DNA of 64,000 nt from a bacterium (GCA_025360745.1 JANYBP010000063.1:1-64000); one strand, 5' to 3'; shown: positions 9,006-19,074, counted from the first letter of the stretch. Translations and numbers: made by a program. The notes: generated by a model not told the origin, from the letters alone.

Positions 9006-10319
9006 ATGTCCGCCAAATCCAAAGTCGCCCTGCTTCGCACCACCCCCGCCACGGTGTTGGAGGATTACCACCGGCTGATGAATCTGGCTGGCTATCAGCA
9101 GGTTTTGGACAAGCAGCGCGATACCGCCCTCAAGATCAACATCAGCTGGCACTTCTTCTATCCCGGCAGTTCCACAACGCCCTGGCAGCTCGAAGGCGTC
9201 ATCCGTACGCTCAAGCGCGATGGGTTCAAGCCCGAATTGATCCACGCCTGTCATAACCGCACGGTGGTGATCGACGCCCATCTCGGCGAGCGCGCGAACA
9301 AACAGATCAACGTGATCCAGGCCCACGGTCTGCGTAATGTACACCTCTACGAAGGCGAGGAGTGGATCAACGTGCGCGATGCCGTCGGCAGTCTGACGGA
9401 CCAGTTTTTGTGCCTGAATCAGGTCTATCCCGACGGGTTCATGATTCCCAAGCGCTTCATCGGCGAGAACATCATCCACCTGCCGACGATCAAGACGCAC
9501 GTTTTCACCACCACCACCGGCGCCATGAAAAACGCCTTCGGCGGACTTTTGAACGAGCGCCGCCACTGGACCCACCCGGTGATCCACGAGACCCTTGTGG
9601 ACCTGCTGATGATCCAGAAGAAAATCCATCCCGGCCTTTTTGCCGTCATGGACGGTACCTTTGCCGGCGACGGCCCCGGCCCGCGCTGCATGGTGCCGTA
9701 TGTGAAGAACGTGATTCTGGCGTCGGCCGATCAGGTGGCCATCGATGCCGTCGCCGCCAAGCTGATGGGTTTCGATCCGCTTTCCGACATCAAGTTTATC
9801 CGCCTGGCCCATGAAAAAGGACTCGGCTGCGGCGATCCGCGCGAGATCGAAATCGTCGGCGACGCCGATCTCGCCGCCGAGAACTGGCATTTTGTGGGAC
9901 CGTTCAAGAAAATGACCTTCGCCAGCCGCATGCAGCACCTGATCTACTGGGGACCGCTGCGCAAGCCGCTGGAGTGGACGCTCAAGACCGTCGCCGCTCC
10001 CTGGGCCTACGTCGCCAGCATCCTTTACCACGACGCCTTCTGGTATCCCGCCCATCAGAAGCGCGTGCATGACATTCTGCACAGCGCCTGGGGCCGCCTG
10101 TTCCACAACTGGGAAAAGCTGACCATCCCGCCCGACGACCTGACCACGCCGGGCTGGGCCGATGTCGGCAGCGCGCCGGCGAAACTGCACAAGGAAACCA
10201 TGAAATTAATCGGCCGGGCCTTCAGCATCCTCGGCCTCTGCGTCAAAGAAGCCCCCGAATTCCACCTGCGCCCCAAACGTCAATCCCCGCCCCCGCCGCC
10301 CCCAACATCGGCCACGTAA
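9006..10319 (+). CDS. DUF362 domain-containing protein
   Basis: KVALLRTTPATVLEDYHRLM…LKINISWH…HLPTIKTHVFTTTTGAMKNAFGG…DGTFAGDGPGPR. Confidence 0.8.
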   Translation: MSAKSKVALLRTTPATVLEDYHRLMNLAGYQQVLDKQRDTALKINISWHFFYPGSSTTPWQLEGVIRTLKRDGFKPELIHACHNRTVVIDAHLGERANKQINVIQAHGLRNVHLYEGEEWINVRDAVGSLTDQFLCLNQVYPDGFMIPKRFIGENIIHLPTIKTHVFTTTTGAMKNAFGGLLNERRHWTHPVIHETLVDLLMIQKKIHPGLFAVMDGTFAGDGPGPRCMVPYVKNVILASADQVAIDAVAAKLMGFDPLSDIKFIRLAHEKGLGCGDPREIEIVGDADLAAENWHFVGPFKKMTFASRMQHLIYWGPLRKPLEWTLKTVAAPWAYVASILYHDAFWYPAHQKRVHDILHSAWGRLFHNWEKLTIPPDDLTTPGWADVGSAPAKLHKETMKLIGRAFSILGLCVKEAPEFHLRPKRQSPPPPPPTSAT

Positions 10320-10363
10320 GCATAAACCAGAATTTTTCGCGCCAAGCAAAGGCCGGGAAAAAT

Positions 10364-10558
10364 ATGAAGAAGTTTCTGAAAGGTCGTCCAGTGGAAGAAG
10401 AGAAGAAGCGTGATCTCGCCAGTCTGGCCGGAAAATGGAGTCAGGAGGAATGCGATGCGTTCGACCATAACACGCTGGTCTTCGATCATATCGACATGGC
10501 CTCCTGGAAACATCTGTTCCTAAATATTAACCTAACAGCCTTCAGTCTTCAGCCTTAA
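10364..10558 (+). CDS. Small antitoxin-like protein, possibly orphan
   Basis: KRDLASLAGKWSQEECDAFDHNTLVFDHIDMASWK resembles C-terminal regions of type II antitoxins; the C-terminal tail runs into a heptad repeat. Confidence 0.45.
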   Translation: MKKFLKGRPVEEEKKRDLASLAGKWSQEECDAFDHNTLVFDHIDMASWKHLFLNINLTAFSLQP

Positions 10559-10574
10559 TGCCTTTCCTTCCCCC

Positions 10575-11693
10575 ATGCGCGTCTGTCTTGATGTTCAACC
10601 CGCGGTGAGTCAGCGAGCCGGTGTGGGCCGTTACACGCGGTCGCTGGTCGAGCGCCTGGCGCCCGTGGCCCAGGCGCACGGGGATCGACTCGCGCTTTTT
10701 TACTTCGACTTCCAGCGCCGCGGTGAGGCTTTGTGCGCGCCGGGCGCCGAAGTCCGCGCCGTGCGCTGGCTGCCCGGGCGCTATGTGCAGCAGGCCTGGC
10801 GCAGACTGGACTGGCCGCCTTTCGACTGGTTCGCGGGCCGCGCGGATGTCTATCACTTTCCCAATTTCGCGGCGCCGCCGCTCACCCGCGGCGCCGCCGT
10901 CGTCAACATTCACGACCTCGGTTTTCTGCGCTACCCGCAGTACGCCGAAGCGCGCAATCAGAGTTACCTGGCCTCCGTCATTCAACGCGCCGCCCGCCGC
11001 GCCGCCCGCATTGTCACCGCCTCGCAGTTTGCCGCGGGCGAGATCGCCGAGTGGCTGCATGCGCCCGCCGAAAAAGTGCGCGTGATCGCCAACGGACTCG
11101 ACATTCGACCGCCCGCAGCCGACGCCGTGCCGGCGTTGCGGCGCCGCCTCGGTTTGGAGCGGCCATACCTGCTGCATGTCGGCACACTGGAGCCGCGCAA
11201 GAACCTGGAGTTCCTGGTGCGGGTGTTCGAGCGACTGCGCGGTTTCGACGGCGACCTCGTGCTGAGCGGCGCGCTGGGCTGGAAATACGAAGCGCTGCTC
11301 GCGCGCATCGCCGCCTCGCCGCTCGCCGCTCGCATCCGGCGGCTGGACTACGTGGCCGAGACCGATCTGCCCGCGCTCTACGCCGGCGCCGCGCTGTTTG
11401 CGATTCCGTCGCACTACGAGGGCTTCGGCTTCCCGCCGCTGGAAGCGATGGCCTGCGGCACGCCGGTCGTATCGTCCGTCGGCGGTTCGCTCCAGGAGGT
11501 GCTGGGCGATGCCGCGGTGGTGATGCCGCCGGGGGCTGGCGCCGCGGAGTGGGCGGCGGTCATCGAGAAGCTGCTGGGCGATACCGCGCGCCGCGCCGAA
11601 CTGACGGCGCGCGGACGGCGGCAGGCGGCGCGCTACACCTGGGAAGCCGCCGCCCGCGCCACCTGGGATGTCTATCGCGAGGTGGGCGCATGA
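10575..11693 (+). CDS. Glycosyltransferase family 4
   Basis: VGRYTRSLVERL, LLHVGTLEPRKNLEFLVRVF, IPSHYEGFGFPPLEAMACGTPVVSS. Confidence 0.92.
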   Translation: MRVCLDVQPAVSQRAGVGRYTRSLVERLAPVAQAHGDRLALFYFDFQRRGEALCAPGAEVRAVRWLPGRYVQQAWRRLDWPPFDWFAGRADVYHFPNFAAPPLTRGAAVVNIHDLGFLRYPQYAEARNQSYLASVIQRAARRAARIVTASQFAAGEIAEWLHAPAEKVRVIANGLDIRPPAADAVPALRRRLGLERPYLLHVGTLEPRKNLEFLVRVFERLRGFDGDLVLSGALGWKYEALLARIAASPLAARIRRLDYVAETDLPALYAGAALFAIPSHYEGFGFPPLEAMACGTPVVSSVGGSLQEVLGDAAVVMPPGAGAAEWAAVIEKLLGDTARRAELTARGRRQAARYTWEAAARATWDVYREVGA

Positions 11694-12973
11694 AGATCGG
11701 ACTCGACGCCCGCTGGATCTTTCGCGAAATCAGCGGCATTGGCATGGTCACGCGCGAATTGATCAGGGAACTGCCGCGCCTCGCTCCCAACGACAGTTTC
11801 ACGCTCTACTTTCAAGACCCCGCCGTCCGCGACCGCACCTTTGCCGAAACCGGCGTGGACCGGCTGCCGAATGTCCGCGGCGTGTTGTTGAAACATGGGA
11901 TCTTCGATCCGATCGGCCAACTGACCATGCCGGGACAGTTGCGGCGCGACGGCATCGAGCTCTACCACTCGACGAACTACATGCTGCCGCTGGCGGCCTT
12001 TTCGCCGCGGCATAACCGCCGCCCGGTCTGCGTGCTCACCATCCACGACCTGATCCCATTGCTTGCCCCGCGGGAGACGCCGCACGCGCTCAAAACCCGC
12101 TTCCTTCCTGTCTTCCGCTGCTTGTTCAACGCCGCGGTCCGGCGGGCCGACGCGATTCTGACGCCCAGCGACGCTTCGCGCGCCGATCTTGTACGCACGC
12201 TGCGGATGCCTGCCGTCCGCCAGGCCGACGTGGTGCGCGTGTATAACGGCATCTCGCCGATGTTTTGTCCCGACCCCGCGGGCGCCGCCGCTCCGCCGTC
12301 CGGAACGGACGCAACCGCGCGCACCCGGCGCTTGCTCTACGTTGGCCGCGCCGATCCGTACAAGAACCTGACCGCGCTGGTGGAAGCCTTCGCCGTGGCC
12401 CGTCGGCTGGCGCCCTGGCCGTTGCAGCTCACGCTGCTGGGCGCGCCCGATACCAGATATCCCGAAGCGGCTCGGCGCGCGGCCGCGCTCGGGCTTGGCG
12501 GCGACGCCATCCGCTGGACCGGCTACAGCGACCCTTCGGCCACGCTGGCGGCCTATCGCGCCGCCGATCTGCTGGTGCATCCCGCCCGTCACGAAGGCTT
12601 CGGACTGCCGGTGGCGGAGGCCATGGCCGCCGGCCTGCCCGTGCTGGCCAACGATATACCCGTGCTGCGGGAAATCGCCGGCGAAGCGGCGGTGTTCGCC
12701 GACGCTGGCGCGCCCGAACAATTCGCGCGCGCTATGCTCGACCTCCTGCAGGACCCGGCGCGGCTGGCCGCGCTGCGGGCCGCCGGCCTGGCGCGCGCCG
12801 CCGCTTATACCTGGCAGCGGGCCGCGGCGGAAACGTTGGCCGTCTACCGCGCCGCCGCCGCACGTTTGGCAGGAAACCAAAATTGGATTTTAGACAATGG
12901 AGGGACGACCTCCGTGTCGTCCGCCAGGAACGGTCGGGACGGAGCCCGACCCTCCAGAGGGTGGGAAAAATGA
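11690..12973 (+). CDS. Glycosyltransferase family 4
   Basis: ATGA overlap with the upstream GT; MKIGLDARWIFREISGIGMVTRELI, LLYVGRADPYKNLTALVEAF, HPARHEGFGLPVAEAMAAGLPVL; C-terminal tail encoded by the REP-like repeat. Confidence 0.88.
   Translation: MKIGLDARWIFREISGIGMVTRELIRELPRLAPNDSFTLYFQDPAVRDRTFAETGVDRLPNVRGVLLKHGIFDPIGQLTMPGQLRRDGIELYHSTNYMLPLAAFSPRHNRRPVCVLTIHDLIPLLAPRETPHALKTRFLPVFRCLFNAAVRRADAILTPSDASRADLVRTLRMPAVRQADVVRVYNGISPMFCPDPAGAAAPPSGTDATARTRRLLYVGRADPYKNLTALVEAFAVARRLAPWPLQLTLLGAPDTRYPEAARRAAALGLGGDAIRWTGYSDPSATLAAYRAADLLVHPARHEGFGLPVAEAMAAGLPVLANDIPVLREIAGEAAVFADAGAPEQFARAMLDLLQDPARLAALRAAGLARAAAYTWQRAAAETLAVYRAAAARLAGNQNWILDNGGTTSVSSARNGRDGARPSRGWEK
12898..12956. repeat. 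REP/BIME-like 59-nt double-hairpin element
   Basis: TGGAGGGACGACCTCCGTGTCGTCCGCCAGGAACGGTCGGGACGGAGCCCGACCCTCCA: two 7-bp hairpins with reverse-complementary loops. Confidence 0.8.
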
Positions 12974-14172
12974 CCTCTCCGGGCAATGGAGGGACGACCT
13001 CCGTGTCGTCCGCGGATGTCTTGAATAAGGTTCGGCAGAATATTCTGCCAACTGCCAACTTCCCACTGCCGACTGACTTACGTGTCGTTCTCGGACACGA
13101 CTGGCTGACCGGCATGCGCGGCGGAGAGCGGGTGCTGGAACTCGCCGCCGGCCGTTATCCCGCGGCGCCGATCATGACGCTGCTCTGTAATCCCGCCGCG
13201 ATCAGTCCGGCGCTCAAGGCGCATCCGATCGTGACCTCGCCGCTGCAGCGTCTGCCCGGCGTCGCCGCCTACTATCGCCGCCTGCTGCCGCTATTTCCCG
13301 CCGCCGAGGCCGCGTTGCGGTGTCCGCCGGCCGATCTTGTGATCACCTTCAGCCACTGCGTGGCCAAGGGGCTGCGCCCGCCCCGCGGCGCGCGTCATCT
13401 CTGCTATTGCTTCACCCCGATGCGCTACGCCTGGTTGTTCTTCGACGAGTATATCGGGCGCAATTCCGTGAAGCGGCTGATCAGCGCGCCGCTTTTCGCC
13501 TGGCTGCGCCGCTGGGATCGCCGCAGCGCGGCGCGTGTGGATCGCTTCGTGGCCATCAGTCGCCACGTTCAGTCGCGCATCGCGCGCTTTTACGGGCGGG
13601 ACTCGGACGTGGTCTATCCGCCGGTACACACGGAATTCTGGACGCCCGGCGCCACCCAACCCGCGGGCGATTACGATCTGATCGTTTCGGCGCTGGTGCC
13701 TTACAAACGTCTTGATCTGGCGGTGCGCCTTTACAGCCGCACCGGGCGGCCGCTGGTCGTGGCCGGCGTCGGCGGCGAGCGCGCCCGCCTTGAGGCGGCG
13801 GCGGGTCCGAACGTGCGTTTTCTGGGCTGGCAGCCGGACGAGGCGCTGCGCGAACTCTACCGCGGCTGCCGCATGCTGCTGTTTCCCGGCGAGGAGGATT
13901 TTGGCATTGTGCCCCTTGAGGCCATGGCCTGCGGGCGTCCGGTGGTGGCCTTGGCGCGCGGCGGCGCGCTGGAAACCGTGGTGGACGGCCGGACCGGGGT
14001 CTTTTTTGCCGAACAAACCGCGGCCGCGTTGGAAGAGGCCGTGGCCCGCGCCGCCGCCGTTGCCTGGGACCGCGCCGCCATCCGTGCCCATGCCTGCGGC
14101 TTCGGCCAGGCGCAGTTCCTGGCTGGCTTCGACACCGCCGTACGCAAGGTGATGAATGTCGTTCGCAATTGA
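12970..14172 (+). CDS. Glycosyltransferase family 4
   Basis: VVLGHDWLTGMRGGERVLELAAGRYP…CYCFTPMRYAWLFFDEYIG…RFLGWQPDEALRELYRGCRMLLFPGEEDFGIVPLEAMACGRPVVA; start uncertain. Confidence 0.85.
   Translation: MTSPGNGGTTSVSSADVLNKVRQNILPTANFPLPTDLRVVLGHDWLTGMRGGERVLELAAGRYPAAPIMTLLCNPAAISPALKAHPIVTSPLQRLPGVAAYYRRLLPLFPAAEAALRCPPADLVITFSHCVAKGLRPPRGARHLCYCFTPMRYAWLFFDEYIGRNSVKRLISAPLFAWLRRWDRRSAARVDRFVAISRHVQSRIARFYGRDSDVVYPPVHTEFWTPGATQPAGDYDLIVSALVPYKRLDLAVRLYSRTGRPLVVAGVGGERARLEAAAGPNVRFLGWQPDEALRELYRGCRMLLFPGEEDFGIVPLEAMACGRPVVALARGGALETVVDGRTGVFFAEQTAAALEEAVARAAAVAWDRAAIRAHACGFGQAQFLAGFDTAVRKVMNVVRN
12984..13013. repeat. REP-like half-element (second copy of the 30-nt unit)
   Basis: CAATGGAGGGACGACCTCCGTGTCGTCCGC identical to 12895-12924. 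Confidence 0.85.
13034..13082. repeat. 16-nt palindrome followed by CTGCCAA-type heptad repeat
   Basis: GGCAGAATATTCTGCC then ctgccaa ctgccaa cttccca ctgccga ctgactt. Confidence 0.75.
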
Positions 14173-14301
14173 ATGACATTGGGCTATAATTCCGCGCCTG
14201 CGTCGTAGGTATCGAACACATGACCGTTGACGAAGTCAAATTGCTTGCACGCCTGCTGATGTTTAAGCCCGGCCATCTGGCGGCGGGAATGGCGGAGCTC
14301 A

Positions 14302-16962
14302 ATGCTTAGGTCGCTTTTCGCCAAGATTTCCCCGGCGCTGGTGGTCAAGGAATCCACCACCAGGCACGCGCTGTCGGAACATGAGCGGCGGCTGGCGGAA
14401 CTTTGCGCGCAACCGGTGGAGCAGGTTCTGCGCGCGTTGGACTCCCGGCCCGAGGGATTGACGGCGGAGGAAGCGGAAAGCCGCCTGAAGGAGTTCGGGC
14501 GCAACGAGCCGGCGCATGCGGAGCGCGAGGGATTCTGGATCGATATTCTGCGCCGCTGCCGCAGTCCGTTGGTGATTCAGTTGCTGCTGATCGGCGGCAT
14601 TTCGGCGGCCATCGGCGAGATGGTCTCGTCCGTGATCGTGGGCGGGATGATCGTCCTGAGCGTGGGGCTGGCCTACGTGCAGGAACGCAAGTCCGGCCGG
14701 GCCGTGGAGAAACTACGCGCCCTGGTGCAGGCGCAGGTGACGGTGATCCGCGACGGACGGCAAATGGAAATCCCGATGGCGGAAACGGCGCCGGGCGACA
14801 TCGTCGTGCTGGACGCTGGCGCGATCATACCCGCCGACCTGCGCCTCCTGTCGGCCAGGGATCTTTTCGTCAGTCAGTCGGCGCTGACGGGCGAATCCAT
14901 GCCGGTGGAAAAAAACGCCGCCCCGTCCGCGACGGACGAGCAGGGGCTGCTGGCGTCGGTCACGGCCTGTTTCCAGGGCAGCACCGTCATGAGCGGCCTG
15001 GGCCGCGGGGTGGTGGTCAACACCGGCGCCCGCACCTACTTCGGTTCGATTTCCGAGCGGTTGGCCGCGCGCCAGCCCGAAACCAGTTTCGACAAGGGGC
15101 TGCGCTCCTTCACCTGGCTGATGATCCGCTTCATGGTCGTGATGGTCGGCCTGGTCTTCGTGCTGGTCGGCGTCACGAAAGGCGACTGGATGCAGGCGCT
15201 GCTCTTCGGGCTGTCGGTGGCGGTGGGACTGACGCCCGAGATGCTGCCGATGATCGTGACCGTGAACCTGGCCAAGGGCGCCCTGGCCATGTCGCACAAG
15301 AAGGCGATCGTCAAGCAGTTGTCGGCGATCCAGAACCTCGGGGCGATCGACGTGCTGTGCACGGACAAGACCGGCACGCTGACGCAGGACCGCGTGGTGC
15401 TGGAGCGGCACGTTGACGTGACCGGCCGCGAAAGCGACGACGTGCTGCGCTACGCCTACATGAACAGCTACTATCAGACAGGGCTGCGCAACCTGCTGGA
15501 CAGGGCCGTGCTGGCCTACAGCGAATTGGACGTGGAACGCAGTTGCCGCAAGGTTGACGAGCTGCCGTTCGATTTTCAGCGCCGCCGCATGTCGGTGGCG
15601 ATCGAGCACGAGGGCGACCACGTCCTGATTTGCAAGGGCGCGGTGCAGGAAATGTACGCCTGTTGCGACCGCTACCAGGTGGAGGACGAGGTTTTTCCGC
15701 TGATCGACATCATCCGCGACGATCTTTTCGACGAGGTCGCGGAGTTGAATCGCGACGGCTTCCGCGTGCTGGCGGTGGCCTACAGGGAGTACCCGCGCGA
15801 AAAGACGGTCTTCAACGTCGCGGACGAGTCCGGTTTGATCCTGCTCGGTTACATCGCCTTTTTCGATCCGCCCAAGGAGTCCTCCGCGCAGGCCATTGCC
15901 CATCTGCGCGAGCTGGGGGTGGCGATCAAGATATTGACCGGAGACAATCCGCTGGTCACGCGCAAAGTTTGCGCGGATGTCGGCCTGGACGGGCGGCAGA
16001 TCCTTACCGGGGACGAACTGGCGAAGTTGCCGCCGACCGGGTTTGCCGGGGCGGTGGAGGAAACGCACGTCTTCGCGCGGCTCTCGCCGAATCAGAAGGA
16101 GCAGATCATCCGCCAGTTGCAGGCGGCGGGCCATGTCGTCGGCTACCTGGGCGACGGCATCAACGATGCGCCCGCGCTCAAGACGGCGGATGTTGGCATT
16201 TCGGTGGATTCGGCGGTGGACGTGGCCAAGGAGGCGGCGGACATCGTGCTGCTGGAAAAGAGCCTGCTGGTGCTGGAAGACGGCATTCGCGAAGGCCGGC
16301 GCGTCTTCGCTAACATCGTCAAATACGTCCGCATGAGCGCCAGCTCCAACTTCGGCAACATGTTCAGCGTTGTCGGCGCGAGTTGCTTCCTGCCCTTTTT
16401 GCCCATGCGTCCGGTGCAGATCCTTTTGAACAACCTGCTCTACGATTTCTCGCAGACGGGCATTCCGTCCGACAATGTGGACGACGACCTGGTGGCGAAG
16501 CCGCGCAAGTGGAATGTCGGCAACATCGGGCGCTTCATGACCTTCATCGGTCCGATCAGTTCGATTTTCGACTACGCCACCTTCGCGCTGATGCTCTTCT
16601 TCTTCCATTGCCGCAACTTCACGCAGGCCGGGGTGGGGGTGGCGGACAAGGCCGGCCTGGAACGGCTGTTCCAAACCGGGTGGTTCGTCGAGTCGCTGCT
16701 GACGCAGACGCTGATCGTGCATATCATCCGCACCAGGCGCATTCCGTTCTTCGGCAGCCGGGCCTCGCTGCCGTTGATGCTGACCACGCTGGCGATCATG
16801 GCGGTGGGTGTCTGGCTGCCCTATTCGCGCTTCGCCGCCTCATTGGGATTCGTGCCGCTGCCGCCCGTCTATTGGGCCTGGATCGCCGGCTTCCTTCTGG
16901 TCTACAGTGTGCTGACGCACACGGTCAAGGTTTGGTTCCACAAGCGTTACGGAGACGATTGA
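14302..16962 (+). CDS. mgtA: Magnesium-translocating P-type ATPase
   Basis: SALTGESMPVEK, DVLCTDKTGTLTQD, GDGINDAPALKTADVGISVDSAVDVAKEAADIVLLEKSL; MgtA-type length (886 aa). Confidence 0.92.
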   Translation: MLRSLFAKISPALVVKESTTRHALSEHERRLAELCAQPVEQVLRALDSRPEGLTAEEAESRLKEFGRNEPAHAEREGFWIDILRRCRSPLVIQLLLIGGISAAIGEMVSSVIVGGMIVLSVGLAYVQERKSGRAVEKLRALVQAQVTVIRDGRQMEIPMAETAPGDIVVLDAGAIIPADLRLLSARDLFVSQSALTGESMPVEKNAAPSATDEQGLLASVTACFQGSTVMSGLGRGVVVNTGARTYFGSISERLAARQPETSFDKGLRSFTWLMIRFMVVMVGLVFVLVGVTKGDWMQALLFGLSVAVGLTPEMLPMIVTVNLAKGALAMSHKKAIVKQLSAIQNLGAIDVLCTDKTGTLTQDRVVLERHVDVTGRESDDVLRYAYMNSYYQTGLRNLLDRAVLAYSELDVERSCRKVDELPFDFQRRRMSVAIEHEGDHVLICKGAVQEMYACCDRYQVEDEVFPLIDIIRDDLFDEVAELNRDGFRVLAVAYREYPREKTVFNVADESGLILLGYIAFFDPPKESSAQAIAHLRELGVAIKILTGDNPLVTRKVCADVGLDGRQILTGDELAKLPPTGFAGAVEETHVFARLSPNQKEQIIRQLQAAGHVVGYLGDGINDAPALKTADVGISVDSAVDVAKEAADIVLLEKSLLVLEDGIREGRRVFANIVKYVRMSASSNFGNMFSVVGASCFLPFLPMRPVQILLNNLLYDFSQTGIPSDNVDDDLVAKPRKWNVGNIGRFMTFIGPISSIFDYATFALMLFFFHCRNFTQAGVGVADKAGLERLFQTGWFVESLLTQTLIVHIIRTRRIPFFGSRASLPLMLTTLAIMAVGVWLPYSRFAASLGFVPLPPVYWAWIAGFLLVYSVLTHTVKVWFHKRYGDD

Positions 16963-16963
16963 C

Positions 16964-17767
16964 ATGAACAGCCTGCTGGAAGCGTTGCAAGAAGGACGGA
17001 TGGTCGAACTGCCCGACGATCGAAACAAAGAGCGGGCGCTGACCATTCTGGCGAATTTGATCGAGGCCATTCCGTCCGTCCCGGCGGGAACGGATGTGGC
17101 CGGCGCCGTGATGGCGCGCGAGAGCGCCGGCAACACGGCCCTGGGCAAGGGCTGGGCCTGCCCGCACGCGCGGCTCGGCAACGAAGGCGATCTGGTGTGC
17201 GCGGTGGGCTGGAGCCCGGCGGGGATCGGGTATGCCTCGCCGGACGGGCGGCCGGTGCGCATCGTGGCGATGTACCTGGTGCCGTTGAACCAGAAGAACG
17301 TTTATCTGCGCGAGATATCCGGCATTGCCAAGGTCCTGCAGACGCAGACCGACGACGCGATGTGGGCGAACGTTCGCGATCTGACGCAGGCGCGCAACGC
17401 GATCCTCGATATGATCACCGCCGGCAGCGCGGCGGCGGGGCCGGAGGCGCGGGCGCGCATGATCCGGCTGGAAGCGCGGCAGGCGGCGGTTGAACTGCCG
17501 GCCGTGGCGCTGGCGGGCTGGACCATTCAGGCGGTGACGATTGTGGCCGGCCCCGGTCTGAAACCCGTTGTGCTTTCGCAGCATCAGGATCTGACCAGCC
17601 GGCTGGAAGCGCTGCCGGACCTGGCGGGTGTTCTGTCGCGGCAGGGGTACCTGGATGTTGCGGGCTGGCGCGTGCTCAGCCGGGGCACGACGCCCTATTC
17701 GTCCGAACGGGTTGTGTTCGATTGCCTGGCGGTGAGCAACACGCCGTCGCGTCCGCCGGCCGCCTGA
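16964..17767 (+). CDS. PTS EIIA-like domain protein with extra C-terminal domain
   Basis: N-terminal half EIIA-like with GKGWACPHARL; C-terminal half of unknown function. Confidence 0.7.
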   Translation: MNSLLEALQEGRMVELPDDRNKERALTILANLIEAIPSVPAGTDVAGAVMARESAGNTALGKGWACPHARLGNEGDLVCAVGWSPAGIGYASPDGRPVRIVAMYLVPLNQKNVYLREISGIAKVLQTQTDDAMWANVRDLTQARNAILDMITAGSAAAGPEARARMIRLEARQAAVELPAVALAGWTIQAVTIVAGPGLKPVVLSQHQDLTSRLEALPDLAGVLSRQGYLDVAGWRVLSRGTTPYSSERVVFDCLAVSNTPSRPPAA

Positions 17768-17841
17768 CATTTTCCGTTGCAACTGAAGGACGGGTCGTGT
17801 TTGCAGGTGCGCCTTGACCATGAGGGCGGGGGCGTGGCAGC

Positions 17842-19065
17842 ATGTGGCTTGGAGCCCATGGAATGACGCATCACAACGACAAGCCGAAGGAGCGTCTGGA
17901 GCGGTTTGTCACCAGTCTGATCAACCTCAAGGATACGCATCTGGTCCATGACCGCGGGGTGCTGTTCCTGTTGGCGCTGCTCAGGTTCTTATCGCACGCC
18001 TATCGCGGCGTCGTGGAATTGCGGCTTTGGCTCTACAGCCACGGCCTGCTGCGTCATCACACCCTTGGCTGCCAGGTGATCGGCATCGGCAACCTGACCG
18101 TCGGCGGCACCGGCAAGACCCCCGTGGTCGAGGTCTTCGCCCGCGACCTGCAGCGCGCCGGGCGGAGGGTGGCGATTCTCAGCCGGGGCTACAAGAAGGA
18201 AGAGCCGGCGTTCGTGGAGCGTTTGCTCGATGCGCTGTTGTTGCGGGAACGGCGCCGCCCGCCACGCGTTGTTTCGGATGGCCGCGCGCTGCTGCTGGAC
18301 TCCGCTCGCGGTGGCGACGAGCCCTACATGCTGGCCGCCAATCTGCCGAATGTGGTCGTCCTGGTGGACAAGGATCGTGTCAAGAGCGGGCGCTACGCGA
18401 TCAAGCGCTTTGGCTGCGATACGCTGCTGCTGGACGACGGTTTCCAGTATTTGCGGCTCAAGCACCGCGTGGAAATCGTGCTGGTGGACCGGACCAATCC
18501 GTTCGGCAACGGGCATTGCCTGCCGCGCGGCGTTTTGCGCGAGCCGGTGCGCAGCATCCGGCGGGCGACGATGGTTTTTCTGACCAAGTGCGACGGCGAG
18601 GCGGACACTTCGGCGCTACAGGCGCAGATTCGCGGCTTGAACCCCCACGCGGAAATCGTCCAGTGCCGCCATACGGCGCGCCACCTGCAGAATCTGCTGA
18701 CCAAGCAGCAGGAGCCCCTGACATTCCTGCGTGGGCAGCGGGTGGTGGCGGTTTCGGGGATCGCGTCGCCCGAGGGTTTCGAGCGCGAAGTCGAGCGGCA
18801 TGGCGCAACCGTGATCCAGCGCGAGCGTTTCGCCGATCATCACCGCTACACCCAGCAGGAGATACTCGACATCATCAACCGCGGCGGCGAGGCGGGGGCC
18901 AGCGCGATTGTGACGACCGAGAAGGACGCCGTGCGTTTTCCGCGGCTGGACCGCAGCGATCTGCCGGTGCTGTTCCTGAGGGTGCAGATCGAACTGCTGT
19001 CGGGTCTTGAGGACTTTAACGCGCTGATCGCCCGCATCTGCTTCCGCGATGCGCTCAACGCCTGA
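17842..19065 (+). CDS. lpxK: Tetraacyldisaccharide 4'-kinase
   Basis: [26 protein letters not shown]…ILSRGYKK…[41 protein letters not shown]. Confidence 0.93.
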   Translation: MWLGAHGMTHHNDKPKERLERFVTSLINLKDTHLVHDRGVLFLLALLRFLSHAYRGVVELRLWLYSHGLLRHHTLGCQVIGIGNLTVGGTGKTPVVEVFARDLQRAGRRVAILSRGYKKEEPAFVERLLDALLLRERRRPPRVVSDGRALLLDSARGGDEPYMLAANLPNVVVLVDKDRVKSGRYAIKRFGCDTLLLDDGFQYLRLKHRVEIVLVDRTNPFGNGHCLPRGVLREPVRSIRRATMVFLTKCDGEADTSALQAQIRGLNPHAEIVQCRHTARHLQNLLTKQQEPLTFLRGQRVVAVSGIASPEGFEREVERHGATVIQRERFADHHRYTQQEILDIINRGGEAGASAIVTTEKDAVRFPRLDRSDLPVLFLRVQIELLSGLEDFNALIARICFRDALNA

Positions 19066-19074
19066 GGAATAGCC

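Noticed and set aside
10733-11689. N-terminal 319 aa of the 746-aa ORF
   Set aside because: Out-of-frame overlap with the first glycosyltransferase; the true second GT starts at the ATGA overlap (11690).
12265-12969. N-terminal 235 aa of the 635-aa ORF
   Set aside because: Overlaps the second glycosyltransferase in another frame and is Arg-rich; the GT3 start was placed at or after 12970.
14713-16722. 669-aa minus-strand ORF
   Set aside because: Antisense shadow of mgtA.
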